Shown: positions 9,034 through 17,394, counted from the first letter of the stretch. The stretch: 64,000 bases of DNA from an uncultured Eubacterium sp. (GCA_900552795.1 USBB01000004.1:49239-113238); one strand, 5' to 3'. Notes: generated by a model not told the origin, from the sequence alone. Numbers and translations: made by a program.

Positions 9034-9177
9034 ATGTGTAACAGAATGCTTGGTTTTATAATGTTCTGGATAGCTGTTGGTATGATTATTGCGTTGTTTC
9101 TTGTGGAGAATATGTTTGCTTGCGTCTGCGTGATAGTTGTGCTGCTGATTTTAGGATATAATTTATTCTGTAGTTAA
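9034..9177 (+). CDS. 47-aa membrane protein downstream of gerW
   Basis: A short frame starts ATG TGT AAC and ends TAA at 9175-9177. The product is almost entirely hydrophobic, with two likely membrane segments (about residues 7-25 and 30-45) joined by a short loop with Cys residues. Comparable tiny hydrophobic proteins next to GerW genes are familiar from other Clostridia, which is why I call it. The ribosome site (GCAGGCG) is weak. Function unknown; the alternative is a chance frame in a 220-base gap. Confidence 0.5.
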   Translation: MCNRMLGFIMFWIAVGMIIALFLVENMFACVCVIVVLLILGYNLFCS

Positions 9178-9202
9178 GTCTTATAAAAAAATAAAAAAAT
9201 TG

Positions 9203-9231
9203 TTGCAAATGATAAAGCTTTCTGATACAAT
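9203..9231 (+). promoter_or_regulatory. Promoter of rpmB
   Basis: TTGCAA at 9203-9208 and TACAAT at 9226-9231 have a 17-base spacer, and TG one base before the -10 gives an extended -10 box. Confidence 0.75.
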
Positions 9232-9283
9232 AACTTCTGTTGTGGGTAAAAATCGCCCAATACCGTTAAGGAGGTGTATTGAT

Positions 9284-9469
9284 ATGGCAAAATGTGCAAT
9301 TTGCGAAAAAGGTGCTCACTTTGGTAATGCTGTGAGCCATTCTCATAGAAGATCTAATAAGAAGTGGAACGCAAACGTTAAATCTGTAAAGGTTATCGCT
9401 AATGGCGCTGCTAAGAAGATGTATGTATGTACATCATGCTTACGTTCAGGTTTTGTTGAGCGTGCTTAA
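9284..9469 (+). CDS. rpmB: 50S ribosomal protein L28
   Basis: The 61-aa L28 protein of the large ribosomal subunit. It contains two zinc-ribbon-like Cys pairs (CAICEKG near the start and CTSCLRSG near the end) plus the typical SHSHRRSNKKWNANV stretch. The frame extends upstream to 9200, but AAGGAGGTG at 9269-9277 fixes the ATG at 9284. It has its own promoter and terminator. Its place upstream of an Asp23 gene, fakA and recG matches the yloU-yloV-recG neighbourhood of Bacillus. Confidence 0.95.
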   Translation: MAKCAICEKGAHFGNAVSHSHRRSNKKWNANVKSVKVIANGAAKKMYVCTSCLRSGFVERA

Positions 9470-9517
9470 TTAAATAGTATCTGCTATTAATTTTCGAAAA
9501 TTTATATCAGCTAAATG

Positions 9518-9546
9518 GGTGGATTGTTTTACAGTCCACCTTTTTC
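9518..9546 (+). terminator. Terminator of rpmB
   Basis: GGTGGATT (9518-9525) pairs with AGTCCACC (9533-9540) through one G-U pair, followed by TTTTT. Confidence 0.8.
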
Positions 9547-9565
9547 TAAAATTTGTAAAAACTCT

Positions 9566-9593
9566 TTGTTTTTTTAAAATAAAAGGTTATAAT
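9566..9593 (+). promoter_or_regulatory. Promoter of the Asp23-fakA-recG unit
   Basis: TTGTTT at 9566-9571 and a perfect TATAAT at 9588-9593, spacer 16. Confidence 0.65.
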
Positions 9594-9643
9594 ATATATA
9601 ATAATTTGGATATCTGCGTATATCTATGAATGGAGGTATGTAT

Positions 9644-10000
9644 ATGAAAGGACGTTTGGACGGACAGTTAGGAACAATATCCATAGATTCTGAAGTAATC
9701 GCAAGATATGCAGGCTCAACTGCTGTTGAGTGCTTTGGTATAGTCGGAATGGCGGCTGTAAGCATGAAGGACGGACTTGTGAAGCTTTTAAAGGGAGACA
9801 GTCTTACAAGAGGTATTCATGTTGAGTTTGAAGATAATAAAATAGTGATTGATTTCCATGTGATTGTTGCGTATGGCGTAAGTATTTTGACGGTATCTGA
9901 TAACCTTATTGAAAATGTAAAATATAAGGTTCAGGAATTTACAGGACTTGAAATCAAGAAAGTTAATATATTTGTCGAAGGCGTACGTGTAATTGACTAA
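9644..10000 (+). CDS. Asp23/Gls24 family protein (YloU-like)
   Basis: A 118-aa Asp23/Gls24 (DUF322) protein. The family pattern is clear: GTISIDSEVIARYAGSTA near the N-terminus, the DFHVIVAYGVSI strand and VNIFVEGVRVID at the end. Its function is unsettled; homologues associate with the membrane or with stress responses. Three ATGs are in frame (9626, 9638, 9644); GGAGG at 9632-9636 is seven bases before 9644, which decides the start. It is directly followed by fakA, as yloU is followed by yloV in Bacillus. Confidence 0.9.
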   Translation: MKGRLDGQLGTISIDSEVIARYAGSTAVECFGIVGMAAVSMKDGLVKLLKGDSLTRGIHVEFEDNKIVIDFHVIVAYGVSILTVSDNLIENVKYKVQEFTGLEIKKVNIFVEGVRVID

Positions 10001-10045
10001 TACGCAGCATATTTATGCTTTTGATTTGGAATGGAGGAATTAATT

Positions 10046-11740
10046 GTGGCAACAAATACAATAGATGCAGCACTTTTGCAGAAGATGTTTCTTGCAGGAG
10101 CTAAGAATCTTGAAGCTAAAAAAGAATGGATTAATGATTTGAATGTATTTCCTGTACCGGATGGCGATACAGGTACGAATATGACGCTTACTATTATGTC
10201 AGCAGCTAATGAGGTTAACAGCATTGTAAATCCAACTATGGATAAGCTTGCGAAAGCTATTTCAAGCGGTTCACTTCGCGGTGCAAGAGGTAATTCAGGT
10301 GTAATCCTTTCTCAGCTTTTCCGCGGTTTCACTAAAGAAATGGCCGGATTAGACGTACTTACGGTAGACGATATTGCAACAGCATGCCAGAGAGCAACAG
10401 AAACTGCTTATAAGGCAGTTATGAAGCCTAAAGAAGGAACAATACTTACAGTAGCAAAAGGCATTTCTGATAAAGCGGCAGAGGTTGCAATGGAGACCGA
10501 TGACATTGAAACAGCTTTTCTTACTATAATTGAACATGCTGAGTATGTGCTTTCAAAAACTCCTGATATGCTTCCGGTATTAAAAGAAGCAGGAGTTGTA
10601 GATTCTGGCGGACAGGGACTTGTTGTTGTACTCCGCGGTATGTATGATGCTCTTACAGGAAAAGCTACAGACTTTAATATAACAGCACCTGATACGGCAG
10701 CTGTATCTGGAAGTATGAAAGGTAAAGGCGCAGTTGTTGAAAATGTAGATATAAAATTTGGTTATTGTACAGAATTTATCATTATGCTTGAAAAAGAGTT
10801 TAATGAGGATACTGAACTTAAATTTAAAGAATTTTTATCTTCAATAGGTGATTCTATTGTATGTGTGTCTCTTGATGATATAGTAAAGGTACATGTACAC
10901 ACAAACCATCCGGGTATGGCATTTGAAAAGGCTCTTGAATACGGACAGCTTACAAAGATGAAAGTTGACAATATGCGTGAGGAGCATAATCAGAAAGTAG
11001 TTGCGCAATCAGAGATGCAGGCTGCCGTTGCCGCTGATGCAATGAAAAAGAACTCTAAGAAACCAGCAGAACATAAGCAATTCGGTTTTGTAACTATTGC
11101 AGCAGGCTCAGGTATTGCAGAAATCTTTGAAGGTTTAGGTGTTGACCAGGTGATTGAGGGCGGTCAGACCATGAACCCGAGTACAGAGGATATTTTAAAT
11201 GCCTGTGATATGGTAAATGCTGATGTTGTTTTTGTTCTTCCTAATAATAAGAATATAATTCTTGCCGCACAGCAGGCAGCTTCAATAGTTGAGGATAAAA
11301 AAATCGTCGTAATCCCTACAAAAACAGTACCTCAGGGTATCACAGCGATGATTAACTACGAGAGTGCAAGAAGTGCAGAGGAAAATGAAGAAGCTATGAT
11401 AGATTCTTTGTCAACAGTTTCAACAGGTCAGGTTACTTACGCAGTAAGAGATACTTCTATTGACGGTAAGGAAATTAATAAAGATGACATCTTAGGTCTT
11501 GGTGATAAAGGTCTTTTGGCTGTAGGTAAGAAAATAGATGAAACTTTGCTTGATATGCTTGATGTCATGGTTTCAGACAACGAGGATGCAGAGCTTGTCA
11601 GTGTATATTATGGTGAAGATGTAACAGAGGAGCAGGCAGAAGAAATCGTGTCTGCTATTGAAGAAAAGTATCCTGAAATGGATGTTGAGTTACAGCATGG
11701 CGGACAGCCGATTTACTATTATTTAGTTTCCGTAGAATAA
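10046..11740 (+). CDS. fakA: Fatty acid kinase catalytic subunit FakA (DhaL/DAK2 domain, YloV-like)
   Basis: A 564-aa DhaL-type kinase. The N-terminal DhaL domain has the ATP/Mg motif DGDTGTNM (about residues 38-45), RGARGNSGVI (about 80) and DSGGQG (about 185). A middle domain carries VHVHTNHPG, and the C-terminal part ends in QHGGQPIYYYLVSVE, as in FakA. FakA phosphorylates fatty acids bound to a FakB (DegV) partner; no FakB gene is in the window. GGAGGA at 10033-10038 sets the GTG at 10046 as start rather than the ATG at 10031, which is part of the ribosome site. Confidence 0.87.
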   Translation: MATNTIDAALLQKMFLAGAKNLEAKKEWINDLNVFPVPDGDTGTNMTLTIMSAANEVNSIVNPTMDKLAKAISSGSLRGARGNSGVILSQLFRGFTKEMAGLDVLTVDDIATACQRATETAYKAVMKPKEGTILTVAKGISDKAAEVAMETDDIETAFLTIIEHAEYVLSKTPDMLPVLKEAGVVDSGGQGLVVVLRGMYDALTGKATDFNITAPDTAAVSGSMKGKGAVVENVDIKFGYCTEFIIMLEKEFNEDTELKFKEFLSSIGDSIVCVSLDDIVKVHVHTNHPGMAFEKALEYGQLTKMKVDNMREEHNQKVVAQSEMQAAVAADAMKKNSKKPAEHKQFGFVTIAAGSGIAEIFEGLGVDQVIEGGQTMNPSTEDILNACDMVNADVVFVLPNNKNIILAAQQAASIVEDKKIVVIPTKTVPQGITAMINYESARSAEENEEAMIDSLSTVSTGQVTYAVRDTSIDGKEINKDDILGLGDKGLLAVGKKIDETLLDMLDVMVSDNEDAELVSVYYGEDVTEEQAEEIVSAIEEKYPEMDVELQHGGQPIYYYLVSVE

Positions 11741-11749
11741 ATTGTCATC

Positions 11750-11846
11750 TGTGGCAAAATCGCCACAAATATAGGATTTTAGTGGAGTTAAATCTCAAAT
11801 TTGACTCGCGTATCCTCCGGCGCAAAAGCGTCTGCGGAATGGAGGA
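11750..11846 (+). repeat. Mosaic hairpin element before recG (copy E1)
   Basis: Three successive palindromes fill the leader: TGTGGC/GCCACA (11750-11767), a 9-bp stem GAGTTAAAT/ATTTGACTC (11785-11807), and a GCGC-AAAA-GCGT hairpin (11820-11831). They are followed by CTGCGGAATGGAGGA with the Shine-Dalgarno sequence at 11841-11846. The last two modules are closely similar to 20042-20101. TCCTCC at 11813-11818 is fully complementary to the Shine-Dalgarno GGAGGA. Confidence 0.8.
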
Positions 11847-11851
11847 TTATT

Positions 11852-13915
11852 ATGGATATAATTCAATTAAAAGGAATAGGTGAAAAAACAGCTGTTTTAT
11901 TAAACAGGCTTTCCGTGTACACTACAGATGATCTCGTGGGGTTATACCCGCGGGATTATGATGTATACGAAGAGCCTGTTTTTGTAAATACAGCAAAGGA
12001 AAATATGGAAAACACCATTGTTTCCATAGACGGTATGGTATCAAACAATGTCGAGGTCTACAGACATGGAAAGCTTACTGTTATATCGGTATTTATTAAA
12101 GATGTAACAGGAGAGCGTATTAAGTGTACATGGTATAACATGCCATTTTTAAAAAGCAGCTTACGTCAGGGAATGCGTTATATTTTCAGGGGTTATCTTC
12201 GCAAAAAAAACGGAATATTTTTGCTGGAACAGCCTGAAATGTATACGATGGAAAAATATTCACAGCTTAAGGGCTCAATGCAGCCGATTTATCCGCTCAC
12301 AAAGGGACTTTCTAACAAAATTGTCGTAAAGGCTGTAAAGCAGGTGCTTGAAAGATATGATACAAGCCTTGATATGGAATTTATACCGTCGGATATAAGG
12401 AAAAATTTTGAACTTTCGGAACACAATTACGCAGTTATGAGCATACATTTTCCAAAATCAATGCAGGATTACATGATGGCAAGAAAAAGACTGGCGTTTG
12501 AAGAATTTTTCCTGTTTATTCTTGCTATGAGGACTTTAAAAAATACAAAAGAAAGACTTCCGAACAGTTTTGTTATAAATAATGATGCAAGAACTGATGA
12601 ATTTATAAATAATCTGCCATTTAAGCTTACTAACGCACAGATTAAAGTCTGGGAGGAGGTTAAGCTTAATATGGGCAGTGATAAGCTTATGAGCAGGCTC
12701 ATACAGGGAGATGTTGGATGCGGCAAAACAATAATTGCAGTACTTGCCCTTATGAATACTGCCTTTAACGGATATCAGGCGGCTATGATGGTTCCGACTG
12801 AGGTTTTGGCAAAACAGCAGTACAAATCAGTGTGCGATATGTTTGAAAAATACAACATAGCACTTAACATTTCGCTTCTTACAGGCTCAATGACACAATC
12901 CGCAAAGAAAAAAGAATATGAGAGGATAAAAAGCGGAGAGACAGATATAATTATTGGAACACACTGTCTTATTCAGGACAGTGTCGAATATAAAAATCTT
13001 GCACTTGTAATAACAGATGAGCAGCACAGGTTTGGTGTAAACCAGAGAAAGACATTTTCAAAAAAAGGTGATAATCCGCATATTCTCGTAATGAGCGCAA
13101 CTCCTATACCGAGAACACTAGCGATAATTTTATATGGTGACCTTGATATATCAATAGTCGATGAACTACCTCTTAACAGACTTCCGATTAAAAACTGTGT
13201 TGTCGATGAAAATTACAGACCTAACGCATACAAGTTTATTCAGAATCAGATAAATGAGGGAAGACAGGTCTATATAATTTGTCCGCTCGTAGAGGAGAGT
13301 GACGGAATTGAGGCTGAAAATGTCATTGATTACGCTGCAAAGCTTAAAAAATTTATGCAGCCGCAGGTAAGGATTGATTATCTTCACGGCAAAATGAGCG
13401 GTTCACAAAAGAATGATATTATGGAACGTTTTGTAAATAAAGAAACAGATATTTTAGTGTCAACCACAGTAATTGAGGTTGGTGTCAATGTACCTAATGC
13501 AACTGTTATGATGGTTGAAAATGCACAGCGTTTCGGTCTTGCGCAGCTTCATCAGTTGAGAGGACGCGTCGGCAGAGGCAAATACCAGTCATACTGTATA
13601 TTTGTATCGGACAATAAGTCAAAAAAGACAAAAGAAAGACTTGAAATTTTAAATAAATCAAACGACGGTTTTGTTATTGCAGAGGAGGACTTAAGGTTAA
13701 GAGGCCCGGGAGACTTCTTTGGAATAAGGCAAAGCGGAGAATTTGATTTCGGAATAGCCGATATATACGCAGACGCAAATGTATTAAAAATAGCGTCAGA
13801 TGCGGCAGCTCAGCTTTTAAAAGACGACCCGCTTATTGAAAAGGAAGAAAATTTGCAGCTTTCATATAAGGTTAAGGAGTATACTCTCGACAGTATTGAA
13901 AAATTAAATTTATGA
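11852..13915 (+). CDS. recG: ATP-dependent DNA helicase RecG
   Basis: A 687-residue-class helicase that regresses stalled forks and branch-migrates Holliday junctions. An N-terminal wedge/OB domain (about residues 50-150) precedes two RecA-like domains. Walker A is GDVGCGKT at about 286, the DEXH box is DEQH at about 388, and motif VI is in QLRGRVGRG. The C-terminal RecG part (RGPGDFFGIRQSG) is intact. The frame runs back to 11801 through the repeat element, but the ribosome site at 11841-11846 and the sequence MDIIQLKGIGEKT indicate 11852. It follows fakA as in Bacillus, without the sdaA genes in between. Confidence 0.95.
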   Translation: MDIIQLKGIGEKTAVLLNRLSVYTTDDLVGLYPRDYDVYEEPVFVNTAKENMENTIVSIDGMVSNNVEVYRHGKLTVISVFIKDVTGERIKCTWYNMPFLKSSLRQGMRYIFRGYLRKKNGIFLLEQPEMYTMEKYSQLKGSMQPIYPLTKGLSNKIVVKAVKQVLERYDTSLDMEFIPSDIRKNFELSEHNYAVMSIHFPKSMQDYMMARKRLAFEEFFLFILAMRTLKNTKERLPNSFVINNDARTDEFINNLPFKLTNAQIKVWEEVKLNMGSDKLMSRLIQGDVGCGKTIIAVLALMNTAFNGYQAAMMVPTEVLAKQQYKSVCDMFEKYNIALNISLLTGSMTQSAKKKEYERIKSGETDIIIGTHCLIQDSVEYKNLALVITDEQHRFGVNQRKTFSKKGDNPHILVMSATPIPRTLAIILYGDLDISIVDELPLNRLPIKNCVVDENYRPNAYKFIQNQINEGRQVYIICPLVEESDGIEAENVIDYAAKLKKFMQPQVRIDYLHGKMSGSQKNDIMERFVNKETDILVSTTVIEVGVNVPNATVMMVENAQRFGLAQLHQLRGRVGRGKYQSYCIFVSDNKSKKTKERLEILNKSNDGFVIAEEDLRLRGPGDFFGIRQSGEFDFGIADIYADANVLKIASDAAAQLLKDDPLIEKEENLQLSYKVKEYTLDSIEKLNL

Positions 13916-13962
13916 TGAATCCGTGGAATCATAAGAGTTAAAAAATACGAAAGGGGAAAATA

Positions 13963-14193
13963 ATGAGACAGATGGAATTTACAATGAGCCGGCCCGGACT
14001 TGTTAAAGAAGGCGACATAGTGGAGATTACGGAGGGGAAACTTCCAAGCAGTTATTATTATACGATTGAACCGGCTGTTGCCATGTCAGGAAATTATTCT
14101 ACTCCAGACAGATTAAAATCAACAAAAGGTGTTGTGAAGGAAGTTGGAGAGACTCAGAGAGGATATTACGTGCTTGCTGAGTTTGATGAATAG
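13963..14193 (+). CDS. Unknown 76-aa protein
   Basis: A small protein with a predicted strand-rich fold: VKEGDIVEITEGKLP, then a Tyr cluster (SSYYYTIEP), then TKGVVKEVGETQRGYYVLAEF. The layout resembles a small beta-barrel, but no family is recognised. AAAGGGGAAA is well placed before the ATG. It lies between recG and tcdA on the same strand and is probably co-transcribed with both. Function unknown. Confidence 0.7.
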   Translation: MRQMEFTMSRPGLVKEGDIVEITEGKLPSSYYYTIEPAVAMSGNYSTPDRLKSTKGVVKEVGETQRGYYVLAEFDE

Positions 14194-14229
14194 AAACAAG
14201 TAATTAAATAATCATGAATCGAGGTTTTT

Positions 14230-14940
14230 ATGTGGGAAGAGCTTGAAAGAAGCCGGCTGTTGCTTGGAGATGAAAAGATTGAAAAATTAAAAAATTTAAA
14301 AGTCGCTGTGTTCGGCGTAGGCGGTGTCGGAGGATACGTTGTGGAGGCGCTTGCAAGAACGGGAATAGGTAATTTTGTTATAACGGATAACGATACAATA
14401 AGCATTTCAAACATAAACAGACAAATTATAGCTTTGCAAAACACTGTTGGAATGATGAAAACGGAAGTCATAAAGAAAAGGATTCTTGATATAAACCCTG
14501 ATGCGGATGTTGAGATTCATAATTGCTTTTATCTGCCTGGCAGTCACGATGATTACAATTTTGCGGACTATGATTATGTGATTGACTGTATAGATACAGT
14601 ATCAGCCAAGATAGATATAATATTGCAGTCTCAGGCAGTTAATACTCCTGTCATAAGCAGTATGGGAACAGGCAATAAACTTAATCCTGCAATGCTTGAG
14701 GTTGAAGATATATATAAGACTTCAGTTTGTCCGCTTGCAAGAGTAATGCGGACTGAATTAAAAAAAAGAGGTGTTAAAAAGCTCAAAGTGGTTTACTCAA
14801 AAGAGACGCCTATTAAAGTTTCAGCTCCGCTTGAGCATACAAGCCGCAGAAGCATACCCGGAAGCGTAGCATTTGTACCTGCGTGTGCAGGACTTATAAT
14901 AGCATCTGAGGTTATAAGGGAATTATGTGAAAAAATATAA
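14230..14940 (+). CDS. tcdA: tRNA threonylcarbamoyladenosine dehydratase (ThiF/E1-like)
   Basis: A 236-aa E1-like ATP-dependent enzyme that cyclises t6A37 of tRNA to ct6A. The nucleotide-binding motif GVGGVGG is at about residues 27-33, followed by the ITDNDTISISNINRQ stretch that carries the E1-type Asp, Asn and Arg residues. YVIDCIDTVSAK and SSMGTGNKLNP follow as in TcdA (CsdL/YgdL). The C-terminal TSRRSIPGSVAFVPACAGL is also typical. GAGG precedes the ATG. The transcript probably starts upstream of the Asp23 gene. Confidence 0.9.
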   Translation: MWEELERSRLLLGDEKIEKLKNLKVAVFGVGGVGGYVVEALARTGIGNFVITDNDTISISNINRQIIALQNTVGMMKTEVIKKRILDINPDADVEIHNCFYLPGSHDDYNFADYDYVIDCIDTVSAKIDIILQSQAVNTPVISSMGTGNKLNPAMLEVEDIYKTSVCPLARVMRTELKKRGVKKLKVVYSKETPIKVSAPLEHTSRRSIPGSVAFVPACAGLIIASEVIRELCEKI

Positions 14941-14965
14941 ATTTTTACAATTTTTTAAAAACTAT

Positions 14966-14994
14966 TTGCAAAAAAATAATATTGTTGATATAAT
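14966..14994 (+). promoter_or_regulatory. Strong promoter inside the tcdA-spoIVA gap
   Basis: TTGCAA at 14966-14971, spacer 17, TATAAT at 14989-14994 with a TG one base upstream (extended -10). It lies about 230 bases before spoIVA and about 100 bases before a strong terminator. Confidence 0.75.
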
Positions 14995-14999
14995 CAAAT

Positions 15000-15158
15000 T
15001 GGGAAAAGAATTAAATATTTTCCCATCCCCCAATAAAACTTAATACATTTTTTGCTTAAAATATGTATTGCTTGTATGTTATTTATTTGCTTACAAAAAG
15101 AGAGCTGTCTGCTTATCGAAACTAACCCCGATAAGTCAGACAGCTTTCTTTTGTTTTT
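15000..15158 (+). ncRNA. Candidate small RNA or terminated leader upstream of spoIVA
   Basis: A roughly 155-base unit is bounded by a good promoter and a strong terminator and holds no credible reading frame. It could fold into GGGAAAA/TTTTCCC (from 15001), AATACAT/ATGTATT in the middle, and the terminator hairpin. It does not look like 6S RNA, a T-box or a riboswitch that I know. Alternatives are a regulated leader of spoIVA, or simply a distant terminator of tcdA. Confidence 0.4.
15098..15158 (+). terminator. Strong terminator before spoIVA
   Basis: AGCTGTCTG and CTTATCG (15103-15118) pair with CGATAAG and CAGACAGCT (15129-15145): 16 bp with a one-base bulge, extendable at the base, then TTTTGTTTTT. 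Confidence 0.85.
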
Positions 15159-15159
15159 G

Positions 15160-15188
15160 GTATTATTAATCATTTTTTAGCATACATT
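15160..15188 (+). promoter_or_regulatory. Sigma-E-like promoter of spoIVA
   Basis: CATACATT at 15181-15188 matches the mother-cell sigma-E -10 (CATACANT). GTATTAT at 15160-15166 fits the -35 with a 14-base spacer. spoIVA is a sigma-E gene in Bacillus, which supports the call. Confidence 0.5.
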
Positions 15189-15225
15189 TAACAAATACAT
15201 AATTGTTATAAAACCGGAGGTTAGT

Positions 15226-16722
15226 ATGAAAAATATTGCTGATGATACATATGATTTGTACCATGATATACAGGTTAGAACAAATGGAGAAATTTATCTT
15301 GGAGTAGTAGGGCCTGTGCGTACGGGAAAATCTACATTTATAAAACGTTTTATGGATTTGATGGTTATACCACAGATTACTAACGAACATTTAAAGACAA
15401 GAACAAAGGATGAGCTTCCGCAGAGTGCAGCAGGAACGACAATTATGACTACAGAACCGAAATTTGTTCCAAGCGAGGCTGCACTTATATGTCCTTTTGA
15501 TGGGATAGACGTAAAGGTTCGTCTTATCGACTGCGTCGGATTTATGGTTGACGGAGCAAAAGGACATATTGAAAACGAGCATGAGCGAATGGTAAAAACT
15601 CCGTGGTCGCCAAATGAAATACCATTTACGAAAGCAGCAGAAATAGGAACCAAAAAGGTTATTGAGGAACATTCCACAATAGGTATTGTTGTAACAACAG
15701 ATGGTTCATTTACTGATATTGATAGACAAAACTATGTGGAAGCGGAAGAAAGGACTGTATCAGAATTAAAGGCGATAAATAAACCTTTTATTATTTTATT
15801 AAATACAGTAAAACCCTATTCTTCTGAAACAACTGAATTATCCGCTTCTCTTACAGAAAAATACGGTGTAAAGGTATTGCCTGTAAACTGTGATCAGCTT
15901 AAGAAAGAAGATATATCAAATATTCTTAAAAATGTCCTTCTTGAATTTCCTGTGACACAGATAGATTTTTATACTCCGCAATGGATGGAGATGATACCAA
16001 AAGATCATTGGTTAAAGCAGGAACTTATGGATGAGGCCTGCAGGCTCTTGAACAAATTTACATATATAAAAGATATTGTTGGCGACGATTTTAACGAAGA
16101 TATTCAGTTAAAGGATTTTATAGAAGCGATAGATGTTAATAATATAGGTATGTCAGACGGATGTATAAGCATATCGATAAAGGTAAAACCGGAAATTTAT
16201 TATAATGTTTTAAGCGAGCTTACTCAGACCACAATAAAAAATGAATATGAACTTATTAATACAATAAAAGAGCTTGCGTCAAAAAAACAGGAGTTTGATA
16301 ACGTAAAGGATGCACTAAATGATGTAAATATGACAGGGTTCGGAGTTGTAACCCCTGTCCGCGAAAATATAACACTCGATGAGCCTGTGGTTATAAAAAA
16401 CGGAAATAAATTCGGCGTAAAAATCAAAGCACAGGTTCCGTCAGTAAATATGATTAAAACCAATATAAATGTGGAGATTGCGCCTATTGTCGGAACAAAA
16501 CAGCAGGCAGATGACCTTATAGATTATATAAAAAATAACGCTGGTGATAATCCGTCAGGAATCTGGGAAACAAATATTTTTGGAAAAACAGTTGAACAGA
16601 TAGTGGAGGACGGTATTTATGAAAAGACTCATAATATGACGCCTGAGAGCATGACGAAAATCGGAGATACACTTGAAAAAGTAATGAATGAAAATTCAGG
16701 ATTAGTTTGTTTGATTGTATAA
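15226..16722 (+). CDS. spoIVA: Stage IV sporulation protein A
   Basis: The ATPase that polymerises on the forespore surface and forms the base of the spore coat. The N-terminal TRAFAC-like domain has the Walker A motif GPVRTGKS at residues 29-36 and a DCVGF stretch in the Walker B region. The long middle and C-terminal regions keep the family length (498 aa against about 492 in B. subtilis). The C-terminus ends in a short hydrophobic GLVCLIV, comparable to the tail that contacts the membrane anchor SpoVM. CGGAGG precedes the ATG. It is transcribed alone, probably from the sigma-E-like promoter. Confidence 0.95.
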   Translation: MKNIADDTYDLYHDIQVRTNGEIYLGVVGPVRTGKSTFIKRFMDLMVIPQITNEHLKTRTKDELPQSAAGTTIMTTEPKFVPSEAALICPFDGIDVKVRLIDCVGFMVDGAKGHIENEHERMVKTPWSPNEIPFTKAAEIGTKKVIEEHSTIGIVVTTDGSFTDIDRQNYVEAEERTVSELKAINKPFIILLNTVKPYSSETTELSASLTEKYGVKVLPVNCDQLKKEDISNILKNVLLEFPVTQIDFYTPQWMEMIPKDHWLKQELMDEACRLLNKFTYIKDIVGDDFNEDIQLKDFIEAIDVNNIGMSDGCISISIKVKPEIYYNVLSELTQTTIKNEYELINTIKELASKKQEFDNVKDALNDVNMTGFGVVTPVRENITLDEPVVIKNGNKFGVKIKAQVPSVNMIKTNINVEIAPIVGTKQQADDLIDYIKNNAGDNPSGIWETNIFGKTVEQIVEDGIYEKTHNMTPESMTKIGDTLEKVMNENSGLVCLIV

Positions 16723-16739
16723 AAATAATGTGTTATTAT
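16711..16739 (+). promoter_or_regulatory. Promoter of apt
   Basis: TTGATT at 16711-16716 and TATTAT at 16734-16739, spacer 17. The -35 lies inside the last codons of spoIVA. Confidence 0.65.
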
Positions 16740-16763
16740 ATGAGATGGATTTTAAAATACTTC

Positions 16764-16776
16764 GCAACAAAGTTGC
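16764..16776 (+). repeat. Short hairpin before the apt ribosome site
   Basis: GCAAC-AAA-GTTGC, followed by CTTATGGAAAGAGGA and the ATG. The same palindrome core occurs before rluD at 58468. Confidence 0.65.
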
Positions 16777-16795
16777 TTATGGAAAGAGGATTACT

Positions 16796-17320
16796 ATGAA
16801 GAAGGTTGAAGATTACGTAAGAAGCATACCGGACTTTCCGGAGAAAGGAATTATATTTAGAGATGTTACAAGTGTATTGCAGGACGCAGAAGGATTACAG
16901 CTTGCAATAGACGGAATAGACAAAATTTTAAAAGATGTCGAATATGATGTTGTTGTCGGCCCTGAATCAAGAGGATTTATATTTGGAGTACCTATTGCAT
17001 ATAATAACCATAAAGCATTTGTACCGGTAAGAAAAAAAGGAAAACTTCCTTGTGAAACAATTTCTGCAGATTATGAATTAGAGTACGGTAAGGCAACTAT
17101 AGAAATTCATAAGGATGCCATTAAAAAAGGACAGAAAGTTGTTATTGTAGATGACTTAATTGCAACAGGCGGAACTACAGAGGCCATAATAAAGCTTATT
17201 GAACAGCTCGGAGGAGAAGTTGTAAAAATAGCATTTTTTATAGAGCTTGAGGGCCTTAAAGGAAGAGAGCGTCTTGCAGGTTATAAGGTTGATTCTGTCA
17301 TAAAGTATGAAGGTGCATAA
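16796..17320 (+). CDS. apt: Adenine phosphoribosyltransferase
   Basis: A 174-aa purine-salvage enzyme that makes AMP from adenine and PRPP. The type I phosphoribosyltransferase PRPP loop is VVIVDDLIATGGTTEA at about residues 117-132, and the N-terminal IPDFPEKGIIFRD is characteristic of Apt. Length is typical. The frame can be opened to 16715 inside spoIVA, but AAAGAGGA at 16783-16790 supports ATG 16796. It is followed by a terminator and then by deoD, another purine-salvage gene. Confidence 0.95.
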   Translation: MKKVEDYVRSIPDFPEKGIIFRDVTSVLQDAEGLQLAIDGIDKILKDVEYDVVVGPESRGFIFGVPIAYNNHKAFVPVRKKGKLPCETISADYELEYGKATIEIHKDAIKKGQKVVIVDDLIATGGTTEAIIKLIEQLGGEVVKIAFFIELEGLKGRERLAGYKVDSVIKYEGA

Positions 17321-17343
17321 TTGATTTTAAAGTGATTTTCATG

Positions 17344-17390
17344 TGACTGCACTATTGCAAAGAATTCTTTGTGTGGTGCAGTCATTATTT
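17344..17390 (+). terminator. Terminator of apt
   Basis: TGACTGCAC (17344-17352) pairs with GTGCAGTCA (17376-17384). An inner CAAAG/CTTTG palindrome is present, and TTATTT follows. Confidence 0.7.
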
Positions 17391-17394
17391 TAAG

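Noticed and set aside
15000..15158. 6S RNA as identity of the promoter-terminator unit
   Set aside because: Length is too short and the long rod with a central bubble is not visible.
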